A stretch of 64,000 bases of DNA from DATAOG01 sp963753685 (GTDB lineage: Bacteria; Pseudomonadota; Alphaproteobacteria; Geminicoccales; Geminicoccaceae): NCBI GenBank assembly GCA_963753685.1, contig CAVWDE010000006.1, positions 62,001 through 126,000 of the forward strand. Direction: 5' to 3'. Below the pieces are notes generated by a model. It worked only from the letters and a program-made list of their open reading frames with translations. It searched no databases and was not told the origin of the DNA. Made by a program: the position numbers and the translations under genes. Of this stretch, positions 25,710-34,970 are shown piece by piece (the stretch's first letter is position 1; each line of letters starts with the position of its first letter).

Positions 25710-26359
25710 GCCCCGCACCGGAGGCCCTCGACCCGGCCGCGGCGGGCTGTCAGCTGTTCCTGATCAGCCCGCCGACGCTGGAGCCGGCGGCCTTCGCGAC
25801 CGAGCTCGATGCGGCGCTCGCGGCCGGCGGCAGCGCCGCCTTTCTCTTGCGCCTCACGAGCTCCGAGCGCGCGGCGATCGTCGCCGCGGCCGCGCATCTG
25901 CGCCCGGTGTGCGTCGCCCGCGGCGTCGCCTTTCTGCTCCAGGACGACGTCGATCTGGCGCTCGAGCTTGGCGCCGACGGGGTGCATCTCGGCACGCCCG
26001 AGGGCGTCGCTGCGGCCCGCGCGGCGCTCGGTCCCGAGCGCATCCTCGGCGCGTCCTGTGGCGGCTCGCGCGATGCGGCGGTGGTTGCGGGCGAGGCGGG
26101 CGCCGACTATATCGCGTTCGGCGCTGCCGACCGTCCGCCCGAGGCGCCACCTAGCGCCGCGGTGGTCGAGCTGATCGAATGGTGGAGCGGTCTGTTCGTG
26201 CTGCCCTGTCTGGTCGACGGCGACACCGCGCTCGAGGATTGCCGGCAGGTCGCGCGGGCCGGCGCCGACTTCATCGGGGTCTCCCGCGCGGTCTGGCGAC
26301 ATCCGGGCGGGCCAGCCCGGGCCATCCTCGATCTGCAGCGGGCGATCGCCGGAGCCTGA
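25706..26359 (+). CDS. Thiamine-phosphate synthase-like protein (ThiE/TenI family)
   Basis: A 217-residue TIM-barrel protein starting at a GTG that overlaps the aldolase stop. Family features: GCQLFLISPPTLEPAAF, VARGVAFLLQDDVDLALELG, ADGVHLGTPEGVAAARAALG, ILGASCGGSRDAAVVAGEAG, ADYIAFGAA and GADFIGVSRAVW. The pyrophosphate-binding Lys/Arg residues of true ThiE are only partly evident. It may therefore be a ThiE paralogue (TenI-like) rather than the biosynthetic enzyme. No other thiamine gene is nearby. Co-transcription with the aldolase is implied by the overlap. Confidence 0.8.
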   Translation: MSPAPEALDPAAAGCQLFLISPPTLEPAAFATELDAALAAGGSAAFLLRLTSSERAAIVAAAAHLRPVCVARGVAFLLQDDVDLALELGADGVHLGTPEGVAAARAALGPERILGASCGGSRDAAVVAGEAGADYIAFGAADRPPEAPPSAAVVELIEWWSGLFVLPCLVDGDTALEDCRQVARAGADFIGVSRAVWRHPGGPARAILDLQRAIAGA

Positions 26360-26481
26360 GACAAGGCGGGGCTCGGGCAAGCGTCCGGCTTGGCCTTTGC
26401 GCGCCGGTTGCGCTAGACAGGCGCCGGCTCACTGTCGCAGCGCTGCCTGGTGGCGCGCCGGCCGAGCCAAGGACGTATGCG

Positions 26482-27048
26482 ATGAAGATCACCGCCAACG
26501 ACATCCGTCCCGGTCACGTGCTCGAGCACAAGGACCGGCTCTGGATGGTGGCCCGCGCCGAGCACGTCAAGCCGGGCAAGGGTCCCGCCTATCAGCAGGT
26601 CGAGCTCAAGGACCTGGTCGAGGGCACCAAGCTCAACGAGCGCTTCCGCGCGGTCGAGACGGTCGAGCGGGTGCGCCTCGACGAGCAGACCTACCAGTTC
26701 CTCTACCAGGAAGGTGAGCAGCTCACCCTGATGGACCAGGAGAACTTCGAGCAGCTGACCATCGACCAGCACCTGCTGGGCGACCGCCTGGCGTTCCTGC
26801 AGGAGGGCATGGGGCTCACGGTGCTGAGCTACGAGGGCCGGCCGCTGATGGTCCACCTCCCGGACACCGCGGTGCTCGAGGTGGTCGAGGCGGACCCGGT
26901 GGTCAAGGGCCAGACCGCGGCCGCCTCCTACAAGCCGGCGATGCTCTCGAACGGCGTCCGGGTCATGGTGCCGCCGCACATCGAGGCCGGCACGCGCGTG
27001 GTCGTCAACATCGCCGAAGCGAGCTACGTCGAGCGGGCCAAGGACTAG
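26482..27048 (+). CDS. efp: Elongation factor P
   Basis: Relieves ribosome stalling at polyproline stretches. 188 residues. The N-terminal KOW-like domain has MKITANDIRPGHVLEHKDRL and HVKPGKGPAYQQVELKDLVE. The loop residue that is modified in EF-P is Lys33 here, so an EpmA-type beta-lysylation is more likely than Arg rhamnosylation (inference). The central and C-terminal OB domains follow (FEQLTIDQHLLGD, GTRVVVNIAEASYVERAKD). SuhB follows 2 bp later. Confidence 0.96.
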   Translation: MKITANDIRPGHVLEHKDRLWMVARAEHVKPGKGPAYQQVELKDLVEGTKLNERFRAVETVERVRLDEQTYQFLYQEGEQLTLMDQENFEQLTIDQHLLGDRLAFLQEGMGLTVLSYEGRPLMVHLPDTAVLEVVEADPVVKGQTAAASYKPAMLSNGVRVMVPPHIEAGTRVVVNIAEASYVERAKD

Positions 27049-27050
27049 CC

Positions 27051-27848
27051 GTGGCGCCGCGCTCGGCCACCATCAACGTCATGGCGCAGGCGGCCCACAA
27101 GGCCGCGCGCCATCTGGTGCGCGACTTCGGCGAGGTCGAGCATCTGCAGGTCTCGATCAAGGGGCCTGGCGACTACGTCAGCGCCGCCGACCGGCGGGCC
27201 GAGCAGATCCTCCGCCAGGAGCTCGCCCGCGCCCGCCCGAGCTTTGCCTTCCTGCTCGAGGAGAGCGGTGCGATCGGCGCCAGCGATGCCGACCACCGCT
27301 GGATCGTCGACCCGCTGGATGGCACCACCAACTTCCTGCACGCGGTGCCCCACTTCGCGATCTCGATCGCGCTCGAGCGCCAGGGCGAGCTGGTCGCGGG
27401 CGTGGTGTACGATCCGATCAAGGACGAGATGTTCGCTGCCGAGAAAGGGGCTGGCGCTTTTCTGAACGATCGCCGGCTGCGGGTCTCGCGCCGCAGCGAG
27501 CTCGGCGCCTGCCTGATCGGTACCGGCATTCCGGTCCTCGACTGGCCCGGGCGCGCCCAGGGCTTCGCGGCCCAGCTCGAGCGGGTCTCCGATCAGGTCG
27601 CGGGCATCCGCCGCCTCGGCACCGCGTCGCTCGATCTCGCCTACGTCGCCGCCGGCCGCTTCGACGGCTTTTGGGAGTATGGGCTCAAGCCCTGGGACAT
27701 GGCGGCCGGGATCGTCCTGATACGCGAGGCGGGCGGCCTGGTCGGGCGGCTCGACGGCGACCCCGACCTGCTCGGGCAGGGGACCCTGATCGCCAGCAAT
27801 CCCGCGCTGTACGAGCGCTTCGGGGAGCTGCTCCGGGTGGCCGTTTGA
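27051..27848 (+). CDS. suhB: Inositol monophosphatase family protein (SuhB-like)
   Basis: A Mg-dependent, Li-sensitive-type phosphatase, 265 residues, starting with GTG 2 bp after efp. Metal and substrate motifs: GDYVSAADRRAEQIL, the acidic ESGA loop (FLLEESGA), the signature WIVDPLDGTTNFLHAVPHFA, and WEYGLKPWDMAAGIVLIREA near the C-terminus. The family includes inositol-1-phosphatase and the E. coli SuhB antitermination partner; which role applies here cannot be told from sequence. The efp-suhB pairing is frequent in alphaproteobacteria. Confidence 0.93.
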   Translation: MAPRSATINVMAQAAHKAARHLVRDFGEVEHLQVSIKGPGDYVSAADRRAEQILRQELARARPSFAFLLEESGAIGASDADHRWIVDPLDGTTNFLHAVPHFAISIALERQGELVAGVVYDPIKDEMFAAEKGAGAFLNDRRLRVSRRSELGACLIGTGIPVLDWPGRAQGFAAQLERVSDQVAGIRRLGTASLDLAYVAAGRFDGFWEYGLKPWDMAAGIVLIREAGGLVGRLDGDPDLLGQGTLIASNPALYERFGELLRVAV

Positions 27849-28091
27849 TGGGCCGTGCCGGTGGTCCCGAGAGCCGCCCGGATGGCCGAATTCGACAGGC
27901 GCCGGGTCCATGTAATGTTAAGTTTGCGTTTCAATGGGTTATAGCGTAGTGTTCACGCGCGTCTCCAGGCAAGGCCGCCGTGACCGGCGCGCGGCTGCGG
28001 GGCTCGCTTCAGCGCTCGCGCGCGCGGCCGGCGGCGGCGTTGCAACCACGGCAGCATCGATCGGTCGAAGCCGCGTTGGGAAGGCCCGACG

Positions 28092-29243
28092 ATGACCAGT
28101 CCGCAGCGTTACATCAACCGCATGATCGTCTTCCTGGTGCTGGCGGCCGGCGCGGTCGCGTTCGCCTCCCAGACCATCTGGCGGATCTATCTGTACAATC
28201 CGTGGCTCAACGGGCTGATCCTTGGCATCCTGGCACTCGGCATCTTCTACATCTTCCGGCGCGCGTTCGGCATCAAGCCCGAGATCCGCTGGATCGAGGC
28301 GTTCCGCACCAGCCATCCGGGCTTCTCCCTGCAGGCCGCACCCCGGCTGCTGGCGCCGGTCGCGAGCGCCCTCGGCGAACAGGAACGGCGCGGCCGGGTG
28401 ATGCTGCCGGCGATGTCGGTCCGCCATCTGCTCGACAGCATCAGCGCCCGCCTCGACGAGACCCGCGACATCTCGCGCTATCAGATCGGCCTTCTGATCT
28501 TCCTCGGCCTGCTCGGCACCTTCTGGGGGCTGACCGAGACGATCGGCTCGGTCAGCAAGGTGATCAACGGGCTGTCGGTCGGCGAGGGCGATCTGGTGGT
28601 GGTGTTCGACGAGCTCAAGGCCGGGCTCGCAGCACCGTTGGCCGGCATGGGCACGGCGTTCAGCGCCTCGCTGTTCGGCCTCGCGGGCTCGCTGATCCTG
28701 GGCTTCCTCGACCTCCAGGCGACCCAGGCCCAGAACAGCTTCTACAACGACATGGAGGAATGGCTGTCCGGGCTGACCCGGCTGACCAGCGCCGAGCCCG
28801 GCCACGGCGGCAGCGACGTCAGCATCCCGGCCTACGTTCAGGGGATGCTCGAGCAGACCGCGGAAAACCTCGACAACCTGCAGCGCACCGTGGCCCGCTC
28901 GGAAGAGAACCAGTCGACCGTGCACGCCGGGCTGATCGCGCTCACCGAGCGTTTGAGCTCGCTCGGCGATCAGATCGCGACCGAGCAGGCGCTGCTCGCG
29001 CGCCTGATCTCGAGCCAGGAGGAGCTCCGGCCGGTGCTCGGCCGCCTGGCCGAGTCCGAGGGCGGCGGCTTCGACGAGGCGACCCGCAATCACATCCGCA
29101 ACATGGACGTGTATCTGGCGCGGATCCTGGACGAGACCGTGCAGGGCCGCAGCCAGATGACCCACGAGCTGCGCAGCGAAATCAAGATGGTCGCGCGCAC
29201 CATCGCGGCGGTTGCCGGCGAGCCGCGGGCGCTCTCGGGATAG
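28092..29243 (+). CDS. MotA/TolQ/ExbB-like proton-channel protein
   Basis: A 383-residue inner-membrane protein. Membrane helices are at about residues 12-28 and 38-56 (LNGLILGILALGIFYIF), then 140-160 (YQIGLLIFLGLLGTFWGLTE) and 190-215 (LAGMGTAFSASLFGLAGSLI). The last two are the MotA/ExbB-type pore helices. After residue 225 a long soluble helical tail extends to the C-terminus. The next gene encodes an OmpA/MotB-like partner 9 bp downstream, so the two likely form a stator-like, proton-driven complex. The cellular role is unknown. Such pairs are conserved outside flagellar loci in alphaproteobacteria. Confidence 0.85.
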   Translation: MTSPQRYINRMIVFLVLAAGAVAFASQTIWRIYLYNPWLNGLILGILALGIFYIFRRAFGIKPEIRWIEAFRTSHPGFSLQAAPRLLAPVASALGEQERRGRVMLPAMSVRHLLDSISARLDETRDISRYQIGLLIFLGLLGTFWGLTETIGSVSKVINGLSVGEGDLVVVFDELKAGLAAPLAGMGTAFSASLFGLAGSLILGFLDLQATQAQNSFYNDMEEWLSGLTRLTSAEPGHGGSDVSIPAYVQGMLEQTAENLDNLQRTVARSEENQSTVHAGLIALTERLSSLGDQIATEQALLARLISSQEELRPVLGRLAESEGGGFDEATRNHIRNMDVYLARILDETVQGRSQMTHELRSEIKMVARTIAAVAGEPRALSG

Positions 29244-29252
29244 GCGTCCGCG

Positions 29253-31208
29253 ATGGCCCGATCGCGCCGCGAGCTGCGCCACATCGACCAGTGGCCGGGC
29301 TACGTCGACGCCCTGTCGACGCTGCTGCTCGCGATCACCTTCCTGCTCGTGGTGTTCGTGCTCAGCCAGTTCTTCCTCAACCAGATGCTCCAGGGCAAGG
29401 ACACCAAGCTGAAGCGTCTCGAGGCGTCGATCAACCAGCTGACCGCGCAGCTCGACGCCGAGCAGTCGACCAACGCCGAGCTGCGCCTGTCGGTCGCCCA
29501 GCTGTCCGCGGACCTGCAGGGCGCGCAGGCCGACCGTGACGATGCCGCGAGCCAGCTCGCCGAGGCGGCGGCCCAGCGCGACCAGTTCCGCGACCAGCTG
29601 TTCCTGCTCCAGGACGAGAAGACCAAGCTCACCCAGACCTTGAACGAGCTGCGCACCGAGGCCGACAAGAGCCAGAAGTTGCAGGCCGACCTCGAGCGCG
29701 CGACCGATCTGCGCTCCAAGCTCGCCGAGGAGCTGCGCCTGGCGCAGCAGAACGTCACCACCGACAAGGCGACGATCGAGGCTCAGCTGGCCCAGCTGAT
29801 CCAGCTCAAACGCGACCTCGAGGCGCTCCAGAAGACCCGCCACGACCTCGATCTGCAGGTCGCGGAGAGCGCCGCCCTGCTCAAGGCGGCGGAGCAGGCG
29901 AAGGGCGATGCGGCCAAGGAGATCGCGCGCTTGGCCGACCTGCTCGAGGCCGCCCAGGCCCGAACCCAGGGGCTGGAGACCCAGGTCGGCAAGCTCGAAC
30001 AGACGGTCACCGAGTCCGGGCAGAAGACCGAGGACCTGGCGAGCCAGGTCGCGCGCCTGACCCAGCTGCTGCAGACCGCGCAGGGCGAGAAGGCGGCGGC
30101 CGAGCAGCGGGTCGCCAACCTCAGCGAGCAGCTCGATAGCGCGCGCAAGGAAGGCGGCTCGCTGAGCGCCGAGGTCGCCCGCGTGCAGGCGCTGCTGAAC
30201 AGCGCGCAGCAGGACAAGACCAGCAGCGAGCAGCAGGTCGCGGCGCTGACGACCCAGCTCCAGGCGGCCGGCGGCGATGCCGCCGAGCGCGAGCGGCGTC
30301 TCGCCGAGCTGTCCGCGCTCATCCAGGAGGAGCGCGGCAAGAGCAGCGCGAGCGAGGCGACCGCCGAGGACCTGAAGAAGGCGCGCGAGCAGCTCCTGCT
30401 CCAGCTCGGCCAGACCCGCGATCAGGCGACCGAGCTGCAGGCCAAGCTCGCGAGCGAGCAGGAGCACACGGCCCTGGCGCAAAAGGAAATCGAGAAGCGC
30501 GACACGCGGCTCGCGGATCTTTTGCGCCAGGCCGGCCGCAAGGACGAAGCCCTCGCCACCGAGCAGGCGCTCTCGCGCGAGTCGCTGGCCCAGGTCGAGG
30601 TCCTGAACCGCCAGATCAACGCGCTCCGGGTCCAGCTCGCCTCGCTCCAGCAGGCGCTCGACGTCCAGCAGCAGAAGGTCGAGGACCAGCAGGTCACGAT
30701 CACCGACCTCGGCAGCAAGCTCAACATGGCGCTCGCCAACAAGGTCGAGGAGCTGGGCCGGTTCCGATCCGAGTTTTTCGGCCGCCTGCGGCAGCTCCTG
30801 GGTGACCGGCCGGACGTCCGGATCGTCGGCGATCGCTTCGTGTTCCAGTCCGAGGTCCTGTTCCCGAGCGCCTCGGCTACGATCGAGCCGAGCGGCCAGG
30901 AGGACCTGCGCAAGCTCGCCGACAGTCTGCGCCAGATCTCGGCCGAGATTCCGAGCGATCTGCCCTGGGTGCTCCAGATCAACGGCTACACCGACCGGCG
31001 GCCGATCAGCACCCCCGAGTTCCCGTCGAACTGGGAGCTCTCGACCGCGCGCTCGATCAGTGTCGGCAAGTTCCTGATCAGCCAGGGCATCCCGCCGGAG
31101 CGCATCGCGGTCGCCGGGTTCGCCGAATTCCAGCCGCTCGACGACCGGCGGGACGAGATCGCCTACCGCCGCAACCGGCGGATCGAGATCAAGCTGACCA
31201 GCCCCTGA
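29253..31208 (+). CDS. Long coiled-coil OmpA/MotB-like peptidoglycan-binding protein
   Basis: A 651-residue protein. One N-terminal membrane helix (LSTLLLAITFLLVVFVLSQF, about residues 20-40) is preceded by a MotB-like basic start with a WPGYVDALSTL segment. Residues 50-500 are an unbroken coiled coil rich in Glu, Gln, Ala and Leu. The C-terminal OmpA-like domain (about 510-651) contains LQINGYTDRRPISTPEF, NWELSTARSISVGKFLISQG and YRRNRRIEIKL. Ordinary MotB and TolR proteins lack such a long coiled coil, which could span the periplasm. It is coupled to the MotA/ExbB-like gene. Confidence 0.88.
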   Translation: MARSRRELRHIDQWPGYVDALSTLLLAITFLLVVFVLSQFFLNQMLQGKDTKLKRLEASINQLTAQLDAEQSTNAELRLSVAQLSADLQGAQADRDDAASQLAEAAAQRDQFRDQLFLLQDEKTKLTQTLNELRTEADKSQKLQADLERATDLRSKLAEELRLAQQNVTTDKATIEAQLAQLIQLKRDLEALQKTRHDLDLQVAESAALLKAAEQAKGDAAKEIARLADLLEAAQARTQGLETQVGKLEQTVTESGQKTEDLASQVARLTQLLQTAQGEKAAAEQRVANLSEQLDSARKEGGSLSAEVARVQALLNSAQQDKTSSEQQVAALTTQLQAAGGDAAERERRLAELSALIQEERGKSSASEATAEDLKKAREQLLLQLGQTRDQATELQAKLASEQEHTALAQKEIEKRDTRLADLLRQAGRKDEALATEQALSRESLAQVEVLNRQINALRVQLASLQQALDVQQQKVEDQQVTITDLGSKLNMALANKVEELGRFRSEFFGRLRQLLGDRPDVRIVGDRFVFQSEVLFPSASATIEPSGQEDLRKLADSLRQISAEIPSDLPWVLQINGYTDRRPISTPEFPSNWELSTARSISVGKFLISQGIPPERIAVAGFAEFQPLDDRRDEIAYRRNRRIEIKLTSP

Positions 31209-31248
31209 GAAACCGGGATGGCCGTGATCTCAGGGATCGCAAGGATGT

Positions 31249-31304
31249 CTCGTACCGGTGCGAACCGCGCCGCGCCGGTACGAGGGGTGAGCGCGAAAAC
31301 GCGC
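31249..31304 (+). terminator. Pair of hairpins after the stator-like operon
   Basis: CTCGTACCGG (31249-31258) and CCGGTACGAG (31275-31284) are perfect inverted arms around a 16-base loop that can pair further. A second hairpin, GCGCGAAAACGCGC, follows at 31291-31304. There is no U-tract, so an intrinsic terminator is unproven; an RNA-stability or termination role is inferred from position between two transcription units. Confidence 0.35.
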
Positions 31305-31368
31305 CCCCGATCAATGACAACAAACCAGCGCGGTGCAGGACTTGGGCATGGTTGTTGGAGGATTGTTG

Positions 31369-31593
31369 ATGACCGAACGCACTATCCTGACCGTCGCAGT
31401 GGCCGTCGATCTCAAGCAGCCGCTCGAGAACCTGGCCGGGAGCCTGCAGCGGTCGCCCGACTGGATCGTCAATCGGGCGTTGGAGGAGTATCTCGACCGG
31501 CGCCTCAGGCCCGATCACGATCCGGGCGGCGCCGGCAGCAAGGCCAGCTACATCGAGCTCACCGCCCGCGAGGGCGAGTTTGATTTTCGCTGA
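31369..31593 (+). CDS. Ribbon-helix-helix (CopG/ParD-like) small protein, no toxin partner seen
   Basis: A 74-residue protein with the ATG at 31369 preceded by TTGGAGG. The N-terminal strand TILTVAVAVDLKQPLENLAG and helix-turn-helix-like SLQRSPDWIVNRALEEYLDR match the ribbon-helix-helix fold of CopG/ParD-type antitoxins and repressors. The tail ASYIELTAREGEFDF is acidic. No PIN, RelE/ParE or other toxin-like frame lies downstream: the next gene is the convergent dipeptidase. It is either an orphan antitoxin or a small regulator. Confidence 0.6.
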   Translation: MTERTILTVAVAVDLKQPLENLAGSLQRSPDWIVNRALEEYLDRRLRPDHDPGGAGSKASYIELTAREGEFDFR

Positions 31594-31611
31594 CCACGGC
31601 CCTGGAAGGCC

Positions 31612-32667
31612 TCACGCCGTCCAGGTGCGGGCGAGGACCCGCAGCCAGTTCGCGAACGCCAGCTTCTCGAGCAGCGGCTGGTCGTAGCCCGCGCTCCGCA
31701 GCGCCTCGAGCAGGCGCGGCAGGCCGGTCACGTCCTTGATCGCGGCCGGCACGATCGTGCCGTCGAAGTCCGAGCCGAAGCCGACCTGGTCCTCGCCGAG
31801 CTGCTCGATCAGGTGGTCGAAATGGCGGACCAGCACTTCCAGCGGCGTCTCGGGGTCGGGCCGGCCGTCCGGGCGCAGCATGCTGACCGCGAAGTTGACG
31901 CCGACCATGCCGCCGGAATCGCGGATCGCGTGCAGCTGCTGGTCGGTGAGGTTACGGGCGCTCGGGCACAGCGCATGGGCGTTGGAGTGGGTCGCGACCA
32001 GGGGCGCCGTCGACAGCCGCGCCACGTCCCAGAAGCCCTGCTCGTTCAGATGCGACAGATCGATCAGGACGCCGAGCTCGTTGCAGCACCGGACCAGCGC
32101 CTTGCCGGCATCGGTCAGGCCAGGTCCGGTGTCGGGCGAGCTCGGGAACTTGAACGGCACGCCATGGCCGAAGGCATTCGGCCGGCTCCAGACCAGGCCG
32201 AGCGAGCGCAGGCCGGTCTGATAGAGGATCTCGAGCGCCTCCAGGTCCGGATCGATCGCCTCGGCGCCCTCGATGTGGAAGATCACCGCGAGCACGCCCC
32301 GCTCGAGACAGCTCTCCAGCTGGGCAAGGTCGCGCACGACCTCGAGCCGGCCGCCCGAGGCGCGCTCGTCCCGGAACAGGCGGGTGGCGAGCGCGCCCGT
32401 GAAGCGCTGGGCGCGCAGCGCGCTCGGCGTCGGCGGGAACGCCAGCTCGTAGCTGGCCCCGGCCTCGCGCCGGCGCGGACCCTGCGATCGGCCCGACGGC
32501 GTGAACAGCGCGAAGAAGCCGCCGGCGAAGCCGCCCTCCAGGGCGCGCGGGAGATCGAGATGGCCGCGCGCCGAACGCTCGAGCAGACTGTTCGGGCGCT
32601 CGGGGTCGCGCGCGAGCGCCAGCAGAGCATCATTGTGCCCATCAATGATGGGAATCGTGCCGGTCAC
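31612..32667 (-). CDS. Membrane dipeptidase family (peptidase M19) protein
   Basis: A Zn-dependent dipeptidase of the renal dipeptidase family, 351 residues, from the GTG at 32667. Motifs: IPIIDGHNDALLAL (metal His/Asp), VIFHIEGAEAI (bridging Glu), LGVLIDLSHLNEQGFWDVAR, LVATHSNAHALCPSARNLTD (metal His) and DQVGFGSDFDGTIVPAAIKD. It is 11 bp after the ABC exporter gene on the same strand, so probably co-transcribed. The exporter's uncorrected frame runs straight into this gene, but the conserved M19 N-terminus begins at the GTG. Confidence 0.9.
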   Translation of the reverse strand: MTGTIPIIDGHNDALLALARDPERPNSLLERSARGHLDLPRALEGGFAGGFFALFTPSGRSQGPRRREAGASYELAFPPTPSALRAQRFTGALATRLFRDERASGGRLEVVRDLAQLESCLERGVLAVIFHIEGAEAIDPDLEALEILYQTGLRSLGLVWSRPNAFGHGVPFKFPSSPDTGPGLTDAGKALVRCCNELGVLIDLSHLNEQGFWDVARLSTAPLVATHSNAHALCPSARNLTDQQLHAIRDSGGMVGVNFAVSMLRPDGRPDPETPLEVLVRHFDHLIEQLGEDQVGFGSDFDGTIVPAAIKDVTGLPRLLEALRSAGYDQPLLEKLAFANWLRVLARTWTA

Positions 32668-32678
32668 TGGCGAGCTCC

Positions 32679-34506
32679 TCACTCGGCCGCGGCGAGGCGG
32701 CCGTCGACGTCGAACTGGAGCTCGGCCAGGCGGGCGTAGAGGCCGTCCTGCTCGATCAGCTCGCGGTGGGTGCCGGTCGCGACCAGCCGGCCCCGGTCCA
32801 TCACCAGGATGCGGTCGGCCTTGAGCACGGTCGCCAGGCGATGGGCGATGATCAGGGTGGTCCGGCCGCGCCGCAGGCGCTCGAGCGCCTCCTGAACCAG
32901 GCGCTCGCTCTCGGCGTCGAGCGAGCTGGTCGCCTCGTCGAGCAGCAGCAGTGCCGGCGCGCGCAGGATCGCCCGGGCGATCGCGATCCGCTGGCGCTGG
33001 CCGCCGGACAGGCGCACGCCCTTCTCGCCGAGGAAGCTCTCGAAACCCTGGGGCAGGCGCTCGATGAACTCGGTCGCCGCCGCCGCCTGCGCCGCGGCGC
33101 GCACCTCGTCGTCGCTGGCCTCGGGCCGGCCATAGCGGATGTTGTCCCGGGCGTTGGCGGAGAAGATCACCGGCTCCTGCGGCACGAGGCCGATCCGGGC
33201 GCGCAGCGCCGCCGGGTCGAGCGTGCGCAGGTCGATGCCATCGAAGCAGACCCGCCCCGCGGTCGGGTCGTAGAAGCGCATCAGCAGCTGGAAGACGCTG
33301 GTCTTGCCGGCGCCTGAGGGCCCCACCAGGGCGACCGTCTCGCCGGGCGCCACGGCGGCGTCCAGGTCGCGCAGCACCGGCTGCTCCGGATGGCCGGGAT
33401 AGGCAAAGCTCAGATGCTCGAAGCGGAGCGCGCCGCTGGCCGGGCTCGGCAGCGCCACGGGCGTCAGCCGGCGCCGTGATCTCGGGCCTGGTGTCGAGCA
33501 GCTCGAACAGGCGCTCGGTGGCACCCGCCGCACGCTGCAGGTCGCCCATGATCTCGCTGAGCGCGCCCGCGGCACTCGCCACCACCGAGGCGTAGAACAC
33601 GAAGGCGGCGAGCTGGCCGCCGGTGATCTGGCCCGCGAGCACGTCGCGGCCGCCGATCCAGAGCACCACCACGATCGCGCCGAACACCAGCGTGATCACA
33701 CAGGCGGCGAGGCCGGCGCGTGCCCGCGCGTGCCCGACCGCGGCGCCGAACGCCTGTTCGACCAGGTCCCGGAACCGCCGCCGCTCGCGGGCTTCCTGGG
33801 CGAACGCCTGGACGGTCCGGATCGCGTTCAGGGTCTCTTCGGCTTGGCCGCCGAGCGCGCCGATCCGGTCCTGGGCGAGCCGTGAGAGCCGGCGCACGCG
33901 CCGGCCGATCACCACGATCGGCACCACCACCAGCGGCACCACCACCAGGATCAGGCCGGTGAGCTTGGGGTTGGTGACGATCAGCAGGCCAAGGCCGCCG
34001 ATCAGCAGCAACAGGTTGCGCAACGCCTGCGACAGGCTGGCGCTGATCACCGACTGGATGACCGCGGTGTCGCTGGTCAGCCGCGCCAGGATCTCCCCGG
34101 TCCGGGTCAGCTCGAAGAAGCCGGGCGCCAGACCGGTGACGTGGGCATAGACCTCGGCGCGCAGATCGGCGACCAGCCGCTCGCCGAGCCAGGCGACCAG
34201 GTAAGCGCGCGCAAAGGTCGCGGCCGCCAGCACCGCGACCACGATCAGCGAGGCCTTGAGGCCATGGTCCAACGCGCTCGGCCGACCGGCCCCGAAGGCG
34301 CCATCGATCAGGTAGCGAAGCCCGACCCCGAACACCAGCACGGCGGCGGCCGCGAACGCGAGCGCCACGAGCGTCGCCGCGACCCGGCCGCGATACGGCG
34401 CGAGATAGCCCGCCAGGCGACGCAGCTGGCGGAGATCCCGGCTCGCGGCGCGCGCGGGGCCCTGGTTGCCGGTCGCTCCACCCGCGCCGCCTCCTGCGCG
34501 TGCCAT
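32679..34506 (-). pseudogene. MsbA-like ABC exporter, split by a one-base frameshift
   Basis: A half-transporter of the lipid/multidrug exporter family. The first frame gives the six-helix membrane domain (QLRRLAGYLAPYRGRVAATL, ARLTSDTAVIQSVISASLSQ, ERLFELLDTRPEI). Near 33470 the frame must lose one base, after which the ATPase domain is complete: LRFEHLSFAYPGHPEQPVL, Walker A VGPSGAGKTS, Q-loop LVPQEPVIFSANARDNI, signature RLSGGQRQRIAIARAI, Walker B LLLLDEATSSLD and the H-loop IIAHRL. Every functional motif is intact, so an assembly indel is as likely as real inactivation. The restored length of about 608 residues is normal. Confidence 0.85.
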
Positions 34507-34602
34507 GCCATCTCCCCCAATGCTCTCCGGTCGGCTCCGCGCACCCCTTGCCCGGCCCGGCCGCCCCGGCTATATAGCCGCCGGTGCCACAGGGAGAAAG
34601 CG

Positions 34603-34848
34603 GTGAAGAAGGAGATTCATCCGGACTACCACGAGATCACGGTCGTGATGACCGACGGATCGACCTTCAAGACCCGCTCGACCTACGGCGAGCCCGGCGC
34701 GACGCTGACGCTGGAGATCGATTCCAAGGTCCATCCGGCCTGGACCGGCGACCGCTCGCGGCTGGTCGAGCGCGGCGGCCAGGTCGACAAATTCAACCGG
34801 CGCTTCTCGAGCTTCCGGCGCAAGAAAGAGGCGGAGCCAGGCAGATGA
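34603..34848 (+). CDS. rpmE: 50S ribosomal protein L31
   Basis: 81 residues, GTG start, beginning MKKEIHPDYHEITVVMTDGS, then STYGEPGATLTLEIDSKVHP, AWTG and VDKFNRRFSSF. This is the cysteine-free type of L31 (the zinc-binding Cys pairs are absent), common in alphaproteobacteria. The stop overlaps the start of rpmJ (ATGA), so the two ribosomal proteins are translationally coupled. The frame is open upstream, but the MKKEIHPDYH start is diagnostic. Confidence 0.94.
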   Translation: MKKEIHPDYHEITVVMTDGSTFKTRSTYGEPGATLTLEIDSKVHPAWTGDRSRLVERGGQVDKFNRRFSSFRRKKEAEPGR

Positions 34849-34970
34849 AGGTTCGCAACTCGCTCCGTACCGTCAAGGTCCGGCACAAGGATTGCCGTCT
34901 GGTGCGCCGGAGGGGCCGCGTCTACGTGATCAACAAGACCAACCCGCGCTACAAGGTCCGCCAGGGCTGA
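34845..34970 (+). CDS. rpmJ: 50S ribosomal protein L36
   Basis: A 41-residue basic protein: MKVRNSLRTVKVRHKDCRLV, then RRRGRVYVINKTNPRYKVRQ. It has a single Cys instead of the zinc ligand set of classical L36, so it is the zinc-independent form. It overlaps rpmE by 4 bp. The downstream 200 bp holds no recognisable gene. Confidence 0.95.
   Translation: MKVRNSLRTVKVRHKDCRLVRRRGRVYVINKTNPRYKVRQG

Noticed and set aside
28092..31208. Zorya anti-phage system (ZorA/ZorB)
   Set aside because: The MotA-like plus OmpA-like pair recalls ZorAB, but ZorC, ZorD or ZorE are absent, and the long coiled coil is in the OmpA-like partner rather than in the MotA-like one.
31612..34506. A fused ABC exporter-dipeptidase protein of 964 residues
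   Set aside because: The fusion arises only because the exporter's first frame runs on after a one-base break near 33470. The ATPase domain is in the other frame, and the dipeptidase has its own GTG start.
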